Virus record (IMG/VR): IMGVR_UViG_3300021347_000023
Coordinates: 1 to 28,318 of that record
Reading direction: 5' to 3' (one strand)
DNA: 28,318 nt
From: a virus
Every line of letters starts with the position of its first letter. The stretch's first letter is position 1. The translations under genes were made by a program, and so were the position numbers. The notes beneath the pieces were generated by a model, which saw nothing but the letters and a program-made list of their open reading frames with translations, had not been told where the DNA came from and ran no database searches. Positions 1 to 5,646 of this stretch are shown here, piece by piece.

Positions 1-966
1 CTCGTATCTTCCGTCTTTAGCTAGGTAGGGATTATCCTGTAACCTAGCGGGTATAAACTTTCTCGTGAGGCCATCTGAGCCTCTAAAGCTTTGGTTGGGC
101 GGTGCGGGGTCAATATACCGCTTCTTTACCCAGTTAGCTCCAGAACCACCGGGATTGGCTGTACATCGCATGTACGTTTCAATCTCTGGGTCGGTAGTAC
201 GTAACCGTGAAGCTAGGTAGTTCCAAGCAAACTCTGTGGGGAGATGTGTAATCTCGTCAAAGCCTATAAAACTATATGCTTGACCTTGGTAGCGATATAC
301 ATCTGCATCACGCTCCAAGAACCCAAACTCCATCTTTGCTCCGCTTGGAAATATCCAAAGCTTTTCTACTTCTTTGTACTTAGCACCGGGAAATGCTTTA
401 GGATACAGCTCCCGACTCTTATCAATAAGTTCTCGCAGTTCCGGCATAGAGCGTCTGATAATCAGTGCTCGGTGTGCAGGACGGTGTGCGAATCTCAGGG
501 GGTCAATAAGCATGGCGTATGACTTACCACCTCCTGCTGCTCCACCGTACAACACATCCGTTTCTCCGGCTGCGAGGAAGTCTTCCTGTGGGCCTTCGTT
601 AGCCTTAAAGATAACATTCTCTTGTGCTTCAGCTTGCAGAGCTGATGGAATGTCGTCCAACTCATTGGCGCTTACGAGCTTTGATTCGTTCTCGTTTTCG
701 AGCTTGCTAAGAGTCTTTTTGGTTTTCTTTATAGACTTCTTATAATTATCTATTTTATTTTGGGCTGCTTTGAGTTTCTTTTCTTTTTGTTTTACGCTTC
801 TCTTTGCAGCTTGCTTGGCTTTGGTTTCTGAGTGGTATGTGTACCCTCTGCCCTTTGAGCCTTTTGGTCTACCACCTTTCTTGCGGGGAGTACCATCAGC
901 TTTTAGCTTGAAGTTGCCTTCCTCGTCTTTTAGGTAGTTATCGGGATTTAGTTCCCAATCTTTCAT
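1..966 (-). CDS. terL: Terminase large subunit (TerL), C-terminus cut by window edge
   Basis: This is the ATPase/nuclease motor that packages phage DNA into the prohead. The frame is open from an ATG at 966 to the window start, giving 322 residues with no stop, so the RNase H-like nuclease domain lies outside. I read a Lys-rich N-terminal tail with coiled-coil character (about residues 20-90), a Walker A motif GGAAGGGKSYA with K148, and a Walker B motif FIGFDEIT with D237 and E238. A coupling segment MRCTANPGGSGANW follows. The start overlaps the upstream gene's stop by one base (TAATG), indicating translational coupling. The family is clear from the ATPase motifs and from the TerS-like gene upstream. 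Confidence 0.93.
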   Translation of the reverse strand, partial: MKDWELNPDNYLKDEEGNFKLKADGTPRKKGGRPKGSKGRGYTYHSETKAKQAAKRSVKQKEKKLKAAQNKIDNYKKSIKKTKKTLSKLENENESKLVSANELDDIPSALQAEAQENVIFKANEGPQEDFLAAGETDVLYGGAAGGGKSYAMLIDPLRFAHRPAHRALIIRRSMPELRELIDKSRELYPKAFPGAKYKEVEKLWIFPSGAKMEFGFLERDADVYRYQGQAYSFIGFDEITHLPTEFAWNYLASRLRTTDPEIETYMRCTANPGGSGANWVKKRYIDPAPPNQSFRGSDGLTRKFIPARLQDNPYLAKDGRYE

Positions 967-1205
967 TACGCTTCTTTCCTTTTATCGGCTATCTTCTTTA
1001 AGCCCATATGCGAAATGAAACGTCCTGTTTTGTGTTCAAGAAATAATGATGCTTCTCGTAAGCTTAGTGTTCTATCATTAATCATTGTAATCATTTTGTC
1101 CAATTCTTCTAGTTGCTCTGGAATTGGATTAAGTAATTCTGTGTTGTCTTCGTCTAGCTTGTAGCCAAATGGAATTGTACTACTCGACCTCCGTATACTC
1201 TCCAT
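966..1205 (-). CDS. Small protein resembling a stand-alone recombinase-type DNA-binding domain, between TerS and TerL
   Basis: This 79-residue protein overlaps the TerS gene by 26 nt and abuts TerL. It reads IPFGYKLDED near residue 11, then a helical segment, then SLREASLFLEHKTG and ISHMGLKKIADK. That pattern resembles the PF07508 'Recombinase' domain that follows the catalytic domain in large serine recombinases, but there is no catalytic serine domain. I infer a small DNA-binding accessory protein of the packaging operon. The family assignment is from memory of the motif and the function is unknown. Confidence 0.72.
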   Translation of the reverse strand: MESIRRSSSTIPFGYKLDEDNTELLNPIPEQLEELDKMITMINDRTLSLREASLFLEHKTGRFISHMGLKKIADKRKEA

Positions 1206-1578
1206 CTATAACTACCTCCTTTTTCGCGGGAATGACGAATAAACCACCACCTGTGTTTACGTTTACGTCTAACCTTTCGGTTTTGCCAAGTCCTACACGG
1301 TCTAGTATTTGCTGTGCAGCTTGTATACGCATATTAGCTTGTGGTACAGGTTCAGGGCTATCCATAATCTGAATTAACTTAGAAGCTGCTTTAGGGGCAT
1401 TCAGAGCCATTATATTTGTAGCGATGTCTAGTATCTCAGACTTCAGTGCTTTGACTACAGCGTAATGTGTGCCTTCTGCATATCCTGCTAATTCTGCTGC
1501 ATGTCTAACATCACCACCACAAGTAGTAAGATTATCTAGAAACGCTTGTTGCTTTGTGGTCAGTTGTTTGTCAGGCAT
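1180..1578 (-). CDS. terS: Terminase small subunit-like protein (TerS)
   Basis: This 132-residue protein is the first gene of the leftward packaging operon. TerS recognises phage DNA and hands it to TerL. The N-terminus (TTKQQAFLDNLTTCGGDVRHAAELAGYA, residues 7-34) has the usual small-terminase helix-turn-helix form. A helical oligomerisation region follows (about 40-95), then a short acidic C-terminus. A GGAAG ribosome binding site lies just upstream of the ATG at 1578. The leftward promoter at 1614-1642 gives an expected 5' leader of about 30 nt. Position before TerL and the HTH support the call; sequence conservation in this family is always low. Confidence 0.8.
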   Translation of the reverse strand: MPDKQLTTKQQAFLDNLTTCGGDVRHAAELAGYAEGTHYAVVKALKSEILDIATNIMALNAPKAASKLIQIMDSPEPVPQANMRIQAAQQILDRVGLGKTERLDVNVNTGGGLFVIPAKKEVVIDGEYTEVE

Positions 1579-1613
1579 TTAGACTTCCTAGTCATTTAAA
1601 CTCTATATACTAT

Positions 1614-1642
1614 AGTATACCCGTAATATTGAGGTTTGTCAA
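1614..1642 (-). promoter_or_regulatory. Leftward sigma-70 promoter for the packaging operon
   Basis: On the minus strand a perfect -35 TTGACA (1642-1637) is followed by a 17 bp spacer and a -10 TATACT (1619-1614). The bases next to the -10 read TTACGGGTATACTA, almost the same as in the rightward promoter at 1732-1760. Transcription should start near 1607, just before TerS. The promoter is inferred from the sequence only. Confidence 0.85.
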
Positions 1643-1666
1643 GTTTTTTATAACATATATGCCTAA

Positions 1667-1700
1667 AAATGTACATTTATAGCATATATATGTACATATA
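1667..1700. promoter_or_regulatory. Pair of TGTACA palindromes between the divergent promoters (possible operators)
   Basis: AAATGTACATTT (1667-1678) and TATATGTACATATA (1687-1700) are perfect palindromes sharing a TGTACA core. Their centres are 21 bp apart, two turns of the helix, so dimers bound to both would face the same side. They lie between the leftward -35 (1637-1642) and the rightward -35 (1732-1737). An operator role is inference; AT-rich DNA yields short palindromes by chance. Confidence 0.45.
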
Positions 1701-1731
1701 AGTGTAGACCTGCAAATAAATGAAATAAAAC

Positions 1732-1760
1732 TTGACAAGAGGCTGATTTACGGGTATAAT
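1732..1760 (+). promoter_or_regulatory. Rightward early sigma-70 promoter, full consensus
   Basis: TTGACA (1732-1737), a 17 bp spacer and TATAAT (1755-1760) match the bacterial sigma-70 consensus at all 12 positions. The segment TTTACGGGTATAATA resembles the matching part of the leftward promoter. This is the strongest promoter visible in the window and should start the structured leader near 1767, leading into the gene at 2405. Confidence 0.92.
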
Positions 1761-1967
1761 AGATATTAAGCCCAGCGGGGTTATATACATATATCCTGCA
1801 CCCCTATTTACCTACCCTTTAAAGCCCTTGGAAGCCGCCCGACTTCCCAGACCTTGCCCCTCCCTTTGAAGCCTTTTAAGCTGCGGCACAGTCTGGTTTA
1901 CATGGCATATCTCCGTAAAATGTATAAGATTGTGTATATATCCCAGTACCCCCCCATGGCCACTTGC

Positions 1968-2279
1968 CCCAGTCTTTTAAAAGCTCCATAGAGCTTCTTA
2001 AAAGCTGGGTCAGAGACTCAGAAGCTCTCCAAAGACTTTGAAAGTCTTCAATCCCAAGCAGAGATGCCCACGGCTGTGAAGACTTTTAAAGTCTTTTAGG
2101 ATTTTCTAGTTTACAAAACTAGAGAGAAGCTGAAAAATCTTTAAAGCTTTAGCTTTGTTCAAAAAACTTCAGCATCTTCAGCAACTTACAAGCTTTTTGA
2201 GCAAAGCTCAATTTAGTGCTTCCAGACTTTTAAAGTCTGCTGAGTCTTTATCGCCTACAGGGAAATCCGTAAGGATTTC
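1968..2279 (+). repeat. Cluster of short hairpins in the early leader, three sharing an AGACTTT/AAAGTCT stem
   Basis: Seven inverted repeats follow each other. The arm pair AGACTTT-N-AAAGTCT occurs three times (2033-2047, 2080-2094, 2224-2238), each with a one-base centre. Others are an imperfect CCCAG/CTGGG-ended stem at 1968-2009, CTAGTTT/AAACTAG at 2106-2122, TTGAGC/GCTCAA at 2197-2211 and GAAATCC/GGATTTC at 2262-2279. None is followed by a T-run, so they are not intrinsic terminators. A repeated stem suggests a structured RNA or a multi-site protein target; this is inference. Confidence 0.65.
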
Positions 2280-2290
2280 TGCCGGAAAAA

Positions 2291-2331
2291 TTAGTATCTC
2301 CATAACCTATAAAAGGTTATGGAGATACTAA
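2291..2331 (+). repeat. Perfect 18 bp hairpin in the leader
   Basis: The arms at 2291-2308 and 2314-2331 are fully complementary over 18 bp (outer end TTAGTATCTCC) around a 5 nt loop. Only a few bases separate it from the longer hairpin at 2335-2401, so the two could stack coaxially in the transcript. No T-run follows, arguing against a terminator. It may be an RNase III substrate or part of a structured control element. Confidence 0.75.
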
Positions 2332-2334
2332 AAA

Positions 2335-2401
2335 AGTATTCCTTATTTTTTAGTTAAAAAGAAGTCACTTGTGACTTTTTAACTAAAAAATAAGGAATAC
2401 T
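2335..2401 (+). promoter_or_regulatory. 31 bp hairpin that buries the ribosome binding site of the first early gene
   Basis: The left arm (2335-2368) and right arm (2371-2401) pair over 31 bp with one 3 nt bulge and a TT apex. The right arm contains TAAGGAAT, the only Shine-Dalgarno-like sequence for the ATG at 2405, so the folded transcript hides it. Such an arrangement can block translation until the stem is cut, melted or bound. Which of these applies cannot be told from sequence. Confidence 0.72.
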
Positions 2402-2404
2402 AAT

Positions 2405-2884
2405 ATGGCCAACTCAAACTTCAGCAAAATCGATTCAAACAAAATTGCTACTTCTCGACAAGTCTTTGCCGTAGCTTCTCACTTTGCTAATATCCAAGCT
2501 TCCTCTCCATCGGAGAGATATGGATTGACCAAAGTCTTTAATGCAGTGCTTAATAAGCACTATAAAGACTCTGATAGCTTTATGACCCATTCTGATGTTT
2601 CAGAATGGTTTGAATGGGATTGTGTTCCAGAGCAGTTCCTTCATATGATTTCTACCAAGAAATCAAAAGCGAAAACCAAGCCAAAAGCAAAAGCAAAATC
2701 AAAAGCTAAAACAGATTGGTCTCGACCCTCTAAAGAGGCTTTAGATATTGTTGCTAAAGTAGAAGCAAAACAAAAAGCAAAGCCAAAGGCTTCCAAGAAA
2801 TCAACTACTTTGACTCAACGAGTTGAGGCAATGGAAGCTACTCAAGCTAAAATCTTAGAGCTTCTTGAAGCTATCGCTAAATAA
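2405..2884 (+). CDS. Lys/Ala-rich early protein with C-terminal coiled coil, unknown function
   Basis: This is the first rightward gene, 159 residues. The N-terminal part (1-80) is a compact, mixed-charge domain I do not recognise. Residues about 84-103 are a KAK/KPKAKAK repeat resembling the tails of histone H1-like nucleoid proteins, with a second such patch at about 122-134. The end (TLTQRVEAMEATQAKILELL) is a short predicted coiled coil, suggesting oligomerisation. It has its own strong promoter and terminator, and its ribosome binding site is inside a hairpin. I infer a nucleic-acid-binding immediate-early protein, possibly for host takeover. Confidence 0.8.
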   Translation: MANSNFSKIDSNKIATSRQVFAVASHFANIQASSPSERYGLTKVFNAVLNKHYKDSDSFMTHSDVSEWFEWDCVPEQFLHMISTKKSKAKTKPKAKAKSKAKTDWSRPSKEALDIVAKVEAKQKAKPKASKKSTTLTQRVEAMEATQAKILELLEAIAK

Positions 2885-2892
2885 AATCTATC

Positions 2893-2919
2893 GGGAGGGC
2901 TTCGGCTCTCCCTTTTTTT
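2893..2919 (+). terminator. Intrinsic terminator after the first early gene
   Basis: An 8 bp GC-rich stem GGGAGGGC / GCTCTCCC (one G-T pair) closed by a TTCG tetraloop is followed at once by seven Ts (2913-2919). It lies 9 nt past the stop codon. There is no T-run on the other strand, so it acts rightward only. It makes the gene at 2405 a separate transcription unit, and expression of the following genes needs read-through or antitermination. Confidence 0.93.
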
Positions 2920-2957
2920 GTCTTTAAATTCTATTAATTTTAAAGGATATATAATCT

Positions 2958-3113
2958 ATGAAAAAAATTAAGCTTAAATCTGGCGATGAATTTGATGCCC
3001 TGACTAAAGCTAGAAAGTTTCATAACTTTAAAAAGGGTGAACTAAAGAAAATAAAACGTAAATATAATAAAAGATTTCGCCAGACTTTTAAGTCTCTGGC
3101 CAAAGAAGATTAG
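2958..3113 (+). CDS. Small basic protein, 51 aa, unknown
   Basis: The frame runs from an ATG at 2958 to TAG at 3111, with AAAGGA about 10 nt upstream. It is very basic, with GELKKIKRKYNKRFRQTFKSL in the second half. Short proteins of this kind with a KIKRKYNKRFR-like stretch are familiar from marine T7-like phages, where no function is known. A hairpin (3079-3100, GCCAGA/TCTGGC) lies inside the 3' end. A TATAAT at 2950-2955 lacks a well-spaced -35. Confidence 0.72.
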   Translation: MKKIKLKSGDEFDALTKARKFHNFKKGELKKIKRKYNKRFRQTFKSLAKED

Positions 3114-3160
3114 TTAATTTATAAAGCCTATTACATAGTAGTAGGCTTCAATAAATTAAC
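3113..3160 (+). repeat. Inverted repeat between two small early genes
   Basis: GTTAATTTAT (3113-3122) pairs with ATAAATTAAC (3151-3160), and AAGCCTA pairs with TAGGCTT inside, with small unpaired bases between. The apex is about 11 nt. No T-run follows. It begins on the last base of the stop codon of the 2958 gene and ends 23 nt before the next ATG, the same placement as the other early-region hairpins, although its sequence differs. Confidence 0.65.
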
Positions 3161-3183
3161 TCCAACTGAAAGGCTGTTTGCTT

Positions 3184-3342
3184 ATGTATAAAGTTATATT
3201 CGATGGTAATGCAATGCTCTGTATAGATTTAGATGATGCTACTGAGACTGCTCTGCATCTAAGAGATGCTGAATATAGTTCTGTTCAGATTGTTCCGGCA
3301 GAGCCGACTGACATAGATTCTTTCATTGAGATAGAGGTATAG
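3184..3342 (+). CDS. Hypothetical protein, 52 aa
   Basis: The frame is ATG at 3184 to TAG at 3340. It is acidic and has no recognised motif (starts MYKVIFDGNAMLCIDLDDA, ends DIDSFIEIEV). A plausible AAAGG lies about 12 nt upstream. It fits the gap between the hairpin at 3113-3160 and the 3347 gene with no overlap. Base and codon use match the surrounding early genes. Confidence 0.65.
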   Translation: MYKVIFDGNAMLCIDLDDATETALHLRDAEYSSVQIVPAEPTDIDSFIEIEV

Positions 3343-3346
3343 AGAT

Positions 3347-3643
3347 ATGAAAATAGTTATTTGTACTCAGCACGTTGAAAACTATGGAGCACATGATTGG
3401 AATGGCGAAGGAAAATGCCCTAAGTACTGGAAGTACAAAGGCGGTAGTACTTATGTTGTATCTGATGTAGATATATCAGATGCTACAGATAAAAGCTATT
3501 GGTCTGAAATAGCTGATGCTGTTGTTTCCAGTGATGATTACTGGCAAGAGTATATTCTTTTGATGGAGCTAGTAGATGATATAGATTTTGATATATCTAA
3601 ATACTGTGAAGATTGGGAAGAACCTATAGACTTGGAGGTATAA
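3347..3643 (+). CDS. Hypothetical early protein, 98 aa
   Basis: The protein starts MKIVICTQHVENYGAHDW and has a conserved-looking core with two Cys and several aromatic residues (CPKYWKYKGGSTYVV, residues 24-38). The C-terminal half is acidic. Proteins with this YGAHDWNGEG...YWKYKGG pattern recur in marine phage early regions, as far as I recall, without known function. AGAG lies just before the ATG and the next gene follows 1 nt after the stop. Confidence 0.8.
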   Translation: MKIVICTQHVENYGAHDWNGEGKCPKYWKYKGGSTYVVSDVDISDATDKSYWSEIADAVVSSDDYWQEYILLMELVDDIDFDISKYCEDWEEPIDLEV

Positions 3644-3644
3644 A

Positions 3645-3734
3645 ATGTTATCATTAGCGACAATAATGACAATGGTATTTGGTGGTATAGTATTAGGTTT
3701 AATATTTGAATACTATGGAGGCCATGATGAATAG
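3645..3734 (+). CDS. Tiny single-pass membrane protein, 29 aa
   Basis: The frame is ATG at 3645 to TAG at 3732 with GGAGG 7 nt upstream. Residues 3-22 (SLATIMTMVFGGIVLGLIF) form one hydrophobic helix, followed by a short acidic tail. It overlaps the next gene by a few bases. The good ribosome binding site and tight fit between neighbours support a real gene. The role is unknown; small early membrane peptides can affect the host envelope. Confidence 0.6.
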   Translation: MLSLATIMTMVFGGIVLGLIFEYYGGHDE

Positions 3735-3858
3735 ATATACAGTTTGGGTTGGTGGTGTTGAGGCTAATCAATACTATCTAACCAAGGGCGAGGCAGAAAA
3801 GTTAGCGGCTATCTATATAGCTGAAGGTTATAACGATGTCTATATAGAAAAAGTATAG
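3727..3858 (+). CDS. Hypothetical protein, 43 aa
   Basis: Starts MNRYTVWVGGVEANQYYLT and ends YNDVYIEKV. There are two ATGs in a row (3724, 3727); GGAGG at 3717-3721 gives the better 5 nt spacing to 3727. Short proteins of the form RYTVWVGGxE...YYLTKxEAEKLA are common in phage early regions. The fold looks like a small alpha/beta unit. No function is known to me. Confidence 0.68.
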   Translation: MNRYTVWVGGVEANQYYLTKGEAEKLAAIYIAEGYNDVYIEKV

Positions 3859-3875
3859 TAATTATTATTTTAAAA

Positions 3876-3921
3876 TGTCTTTATTAGTTAGTAAGTTCTT
3901 ACGAACTAACTAATAAAGACA
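3876..3921 (+). repeat. Early-region inverted repeat, copy 1 of 3
   Basis: A 46 nt inverted repeat with arms TGTCTTTATTAGTTAG (3876-3891) and its complement ending at 3921. The apex, GTAAGTTCTTACGA, is shared with the copies at 4510 and 6521. It lies in the gap between the stop at 3858 and the ATG at 3940. No T-run follows. The outer stem differs from copy 2 by paired changes that keep base pairing. Confidence 0.88.
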
Positions 3922-3939
3922 CAAAAGAGGCGAACCGAT

Positions 3940-4098
3940 ATGAAAAAAGTTGATTTGTTTTACACTCCGACTAGCATGAAAGACTTAGAAGATAGATTGG
4001 AAAGCTTTTCAGGCAGCGAGAAGTCTATAGCTTGGCTTGCCGCAATGATGGCTTGGAATCTAGCTTGTGATATAGCTAACAAAGAAGAGGATAAATAA
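3940..4098 (+). CDS. Hypothetical protein, 52 aa
   Basis: The frame is ATG at 3940 to TAA at 4096, preceded by AGAGG at 3926-3930. It starts MKKVDLFYTPTSMKDLEDRL and carries SIAWLAAMMAWNLACDIA, a mildly amphipathic helix, near the C-terminus. The pattern recurs in T7-like marine phages in my memory, always without function. It follows inverted-repeat copy 1 by 18 nt. Confidence 0.7.
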   Translation: MKKVDLFYTPTSMKDLEDRLESFSGSEKSIAWLAAMMAWNLACDIANKEEDK

Positions 4099-4099
4099 T

Positions 4100-4369
4100 A
4101 TGATACATATTACGAAACTAGAAAAGACTTTACGGTCACGTTTAGATGCAGAATTAGTTAGTTCTTGTGGTATACTAGGAATCTGTATTAGTTATAAGAG
4201 CAAACATATAGATGCTTTTAAAGCTGACTCTGAATATATGTTCCATAGTTGGGGCAATAATGGAGATGAAATAGATATATTCTGGGGTCACTATGACCTT
4301 ACAATCTCAGAAGCTCTAAACATTTGGAAAGATAAAATTAACCAGAATCCCGCAGGAAAAAGGTGGTAA
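4100..4369 (+). CDS. Hypothetical protein, 89 aa
   Basis: Starts one base after the previous stop; AGAGG lies about 10 nt upstream. The sequence is of mixed charge with several aromatic residues (MFHSWGNNGDEIDIFWGHYDLT, residues 47-68) and two Cys. No family recognised. Likely co-translated with its neighbours. Confidence 0.75.
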   Translation: MIHITKLEKTLRSRLDAELVSSCGILGICISYKSKHIDAFKADSEYMFHSWGNNGDEIDIFWGHYDLTISEALNIWKDKINQNPAGKRW

Positions 4370-4370
4370 A

Positions 4371-4502
4371 ATGGTAGAAGTTAGCGATGAATTTGTACAT
4401 TATTTAGTTGAAAGACTAATAAAAGATGGATATATTACTAGCGGTGAAGTCTTCAACGCCATCGAAGACTGGAATGACCGCTATATAACTCAAGAAGATT
4501 AA
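4371..4502 (+). CDS. Hypothetical acidic protein, 43 aa
   Basis: The frame is ATG at 4371 to TAA at 4500, one base after the previous stop, with AGGTGG upstream. The protein (MVEVSDEFVHYLVERLIKDG...) is acidic and probably helical. No recognised motif. It is the last gene before inverted-repeat copy 2. Confidence 0.65.
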   Translation: MVEVSDEFVHYLVERLIKDGYITSGEVFNAIEDWNDRYITQED

Positions 4503-4509
4503 TTTTAAA

Positions 4510-4555
4510 TGGACTTATTAGTTAGTAAGTTCTTACGAACTAACTAATAAGTCCA
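4510..4555 (+). repeat. Early-region inverted repeat, copy 2 of 3
   Basis: A 46 nt inverted repeat with arms starting TGGACTTATTAGTTAG at 4510 and ending TAAGTCCA at 4555. It has the same apex as copies 1 and 3. Compared with copy 1, TGTCTT becomes TGGACT in the left arm and the right arm changes to match. It lies 8 nt past the stop at 4502 and 15 nt before the ATG at 4571, with no T-run. Confidence 0.88.
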
Positions 4556-4570
4556 CAATTGGAGATGCCG

Positions 4571-5185
4571 ATGTTTAATACTCATTGCAAAGCAGTTCAG
4601 GAATACTCTCAGCGTAGTGCTACTAATATGTCAGATACAGTTCTGATGGTAGTTCTAAGCATTCAACAAAACTGGCTTGGTGTTGGCGAACAGATAGCCG
4701 ATGTAAGATTAAATAAATCTGAGTCTCGATTCTTGTGGGGCAATAAAGCCAAGACATATAGCTACTTAAAATCTAATCAGCATAAAGTATATGCTCAAGT
4801 GATGGCCGTTATCAACAGCAAACAAACAGATTTCCTAAAGTCTATATCGCTAATGAATATATTCTTGAGGGTTGATGGCTTGGGCTTAGCTAAAGCTGGC
4901 TTCTGCTGTCAGTTGATTGCAGGGTTGGTAGGCTGTATGGATACTCATAACATTAGGATGTATGGGTTGGATACTAAAGACTTAACACTGGCGAAAAATC
5001 CCAAGACCCAGAAGGGCATCGATGCCAACAACGCTAAGATAGATAAATACATAGAGCTATGTGCTGACTATGGCTGTGAGAATCTTTGGAATTCTTGGTG
5101 TAATTTTGTAGCTACTAAATCTAAGCGGTGGCAAGATGGAAATCATGTATCTGAAGTACATTATACTTACTTAACTGGAGAATAG
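4571..5185 (+). CDS. Putative helix-hairpin-helix (HhH-GPD glycosylase-like) protein
   Basis: 204 residues. I chose ATG 4571 because GGAG at 4561-4564 gives a 6 nt spacing; TTG 4559 and ATG 4565 are in frame but badly placed. Residues about 98-130 read FLRVDGLGLAKAGFCCQLIAG then GCMDTHNIRMYG. This matches the glycosylase/endonuclease III layout: an LxGLGxxKA hairpin, then an Asp in a DTH motif that is catalytic in true glycosylases. If so, it would act on modified or uracil bases in DNA. No iron-sulfur Cys cluster is seen. The family assignment is inferred from motif only. Confidence 0.75.
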   Translation: MFNTHCKAVQEYSQRSATNMSDTVLMVVLSIQQNWLGVGEQIADVRLNKSESRFLWGNKAKTYSYLKSNQHKVYAQVMAVINSKQTDFLKSISLMNIFLRVDGLGLAKAGFCCQLIAGLVGCMDTHNIRMYGLDTKDLTLAKNPKTQKGIDANNAKIDKYIELCADYGCENLWNSWCNFVATKSKRWQDGNHVSEVHYTYLTGE

Positions 5186-5187
5186 CT

Positions 5188-5646
5188 ATGAACGACATAG
5201 AATTTTTTGATTGGCTAAAGACTTGTCCGTCTGATGACTGGACTGTTATAGATGCTACCACTTCATCAGTTAAAATTAAATTCCCCATTAAACTCTTTAA
5301 AGAACTAGATAAAAGTTTACTGCTAGTCCATAATGTTACTAGCTCCCAGTTATGGATTACAGACTCTGAGCTGAAAGAAGCCAACGAAAAAGCTTTAGAA
5401 ATCTTTGATAAGTTCTATCTCAACGAAGGCGATGGCGAAGAAATTTGGGAAGAGATAGAAGTGAACGGTAAATTCTATGACATAAATTGTTGGGACGAAG
5501 GTATTGGTGAAGGATATAATGATAGAGAAGGCGCAGTTCATTGTACTATATATCCTTTAGACGAAGATGAAAAAGGCTATCGTTTTAATGATGGGCAAAG
5601 ATGTATTAGATTATTCACTGTTGACAAAAGCTTAGGAGAAGAGTAA
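5188..5646 (+). CDS. Hypothetical acidic protein, 152 aa
   Basis: Starts MNDIEFFDWLKTCPSDDW two bases after the previous stop, with a GGAG 9 nt upstream. It is strongly acidic, especially residues 80-130 (EGDGEEIWEEIEV and following). No family recognised. It could be a small protein inhibitor or DNA mimic given the charge, which is speculation. The stop overlaps the next ATG (TAATG). Confidence 0.78.
   Translation: MNDIEFFDWLKTCPSDDWTVIDATTSSVKIKFPIKLFKELDKSLLLVHNVTSSQLWITDSELKEANEKALEIFDKFYLNEGDGEEIWEEIEVNGKFYDINCWDEGIGEGYNDREGAVHCTIYPLDEDEKGYRFNDGQRCIRLFTVDKSLGEE

Larger units (their letters stand above)
1579..2404. other. Non-coding control region: divergent promoters, operator-like palindromes, hairpin-rich leader
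   Basis: These 826 bp hold no credible gene. The left third (1614-1760) carries two divergent consensus promoters with AT-rich palindromes between them. The middle (1770-1960) has C-rich runs on the plus strand. The right part (1968-2401) is a succession of inverted repeats: 1968-2009, 2032-2048, 2079-2095, 2106-2122, 2197-2211, 2223-2239, 2262-2279, 2291-2331 and 2335-2401. The rightward promoter would transcribe the whole right part as a 5' leader of about 640 nt. It could also hold a replication origin, which I cannot confirm by eye. Confidence 0.8.

Noticed and set aside
374-745. 123-residue plus-strand frame over TerL
   Set aside because: The opposite strand encodes the Walker A and Walker B motifs of TerL in a continuous frame, so this is a shadow.
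1902-1991. A 29-codon frame in the early leader starting MAYLRKMYK
   Set aside because: No ribosome binding site, unusual composition, and its end lies inside the hairpin at 1968-2009. A leader peptide is possible but not supported.
2950-2955. TATAAT just before the 2958 gene as a promoter
   Set aside because: No -35-like hexamer at 16-18 bp spacing, and the start would fall at or after the ATG.
3876-3921. Inverted-repeat copies as intrinsic terminators
   Set aside because: None of the three copies is followed by a T-run on either strand and the stems are AT-rich, unlike the real terminator at 2893-2919.
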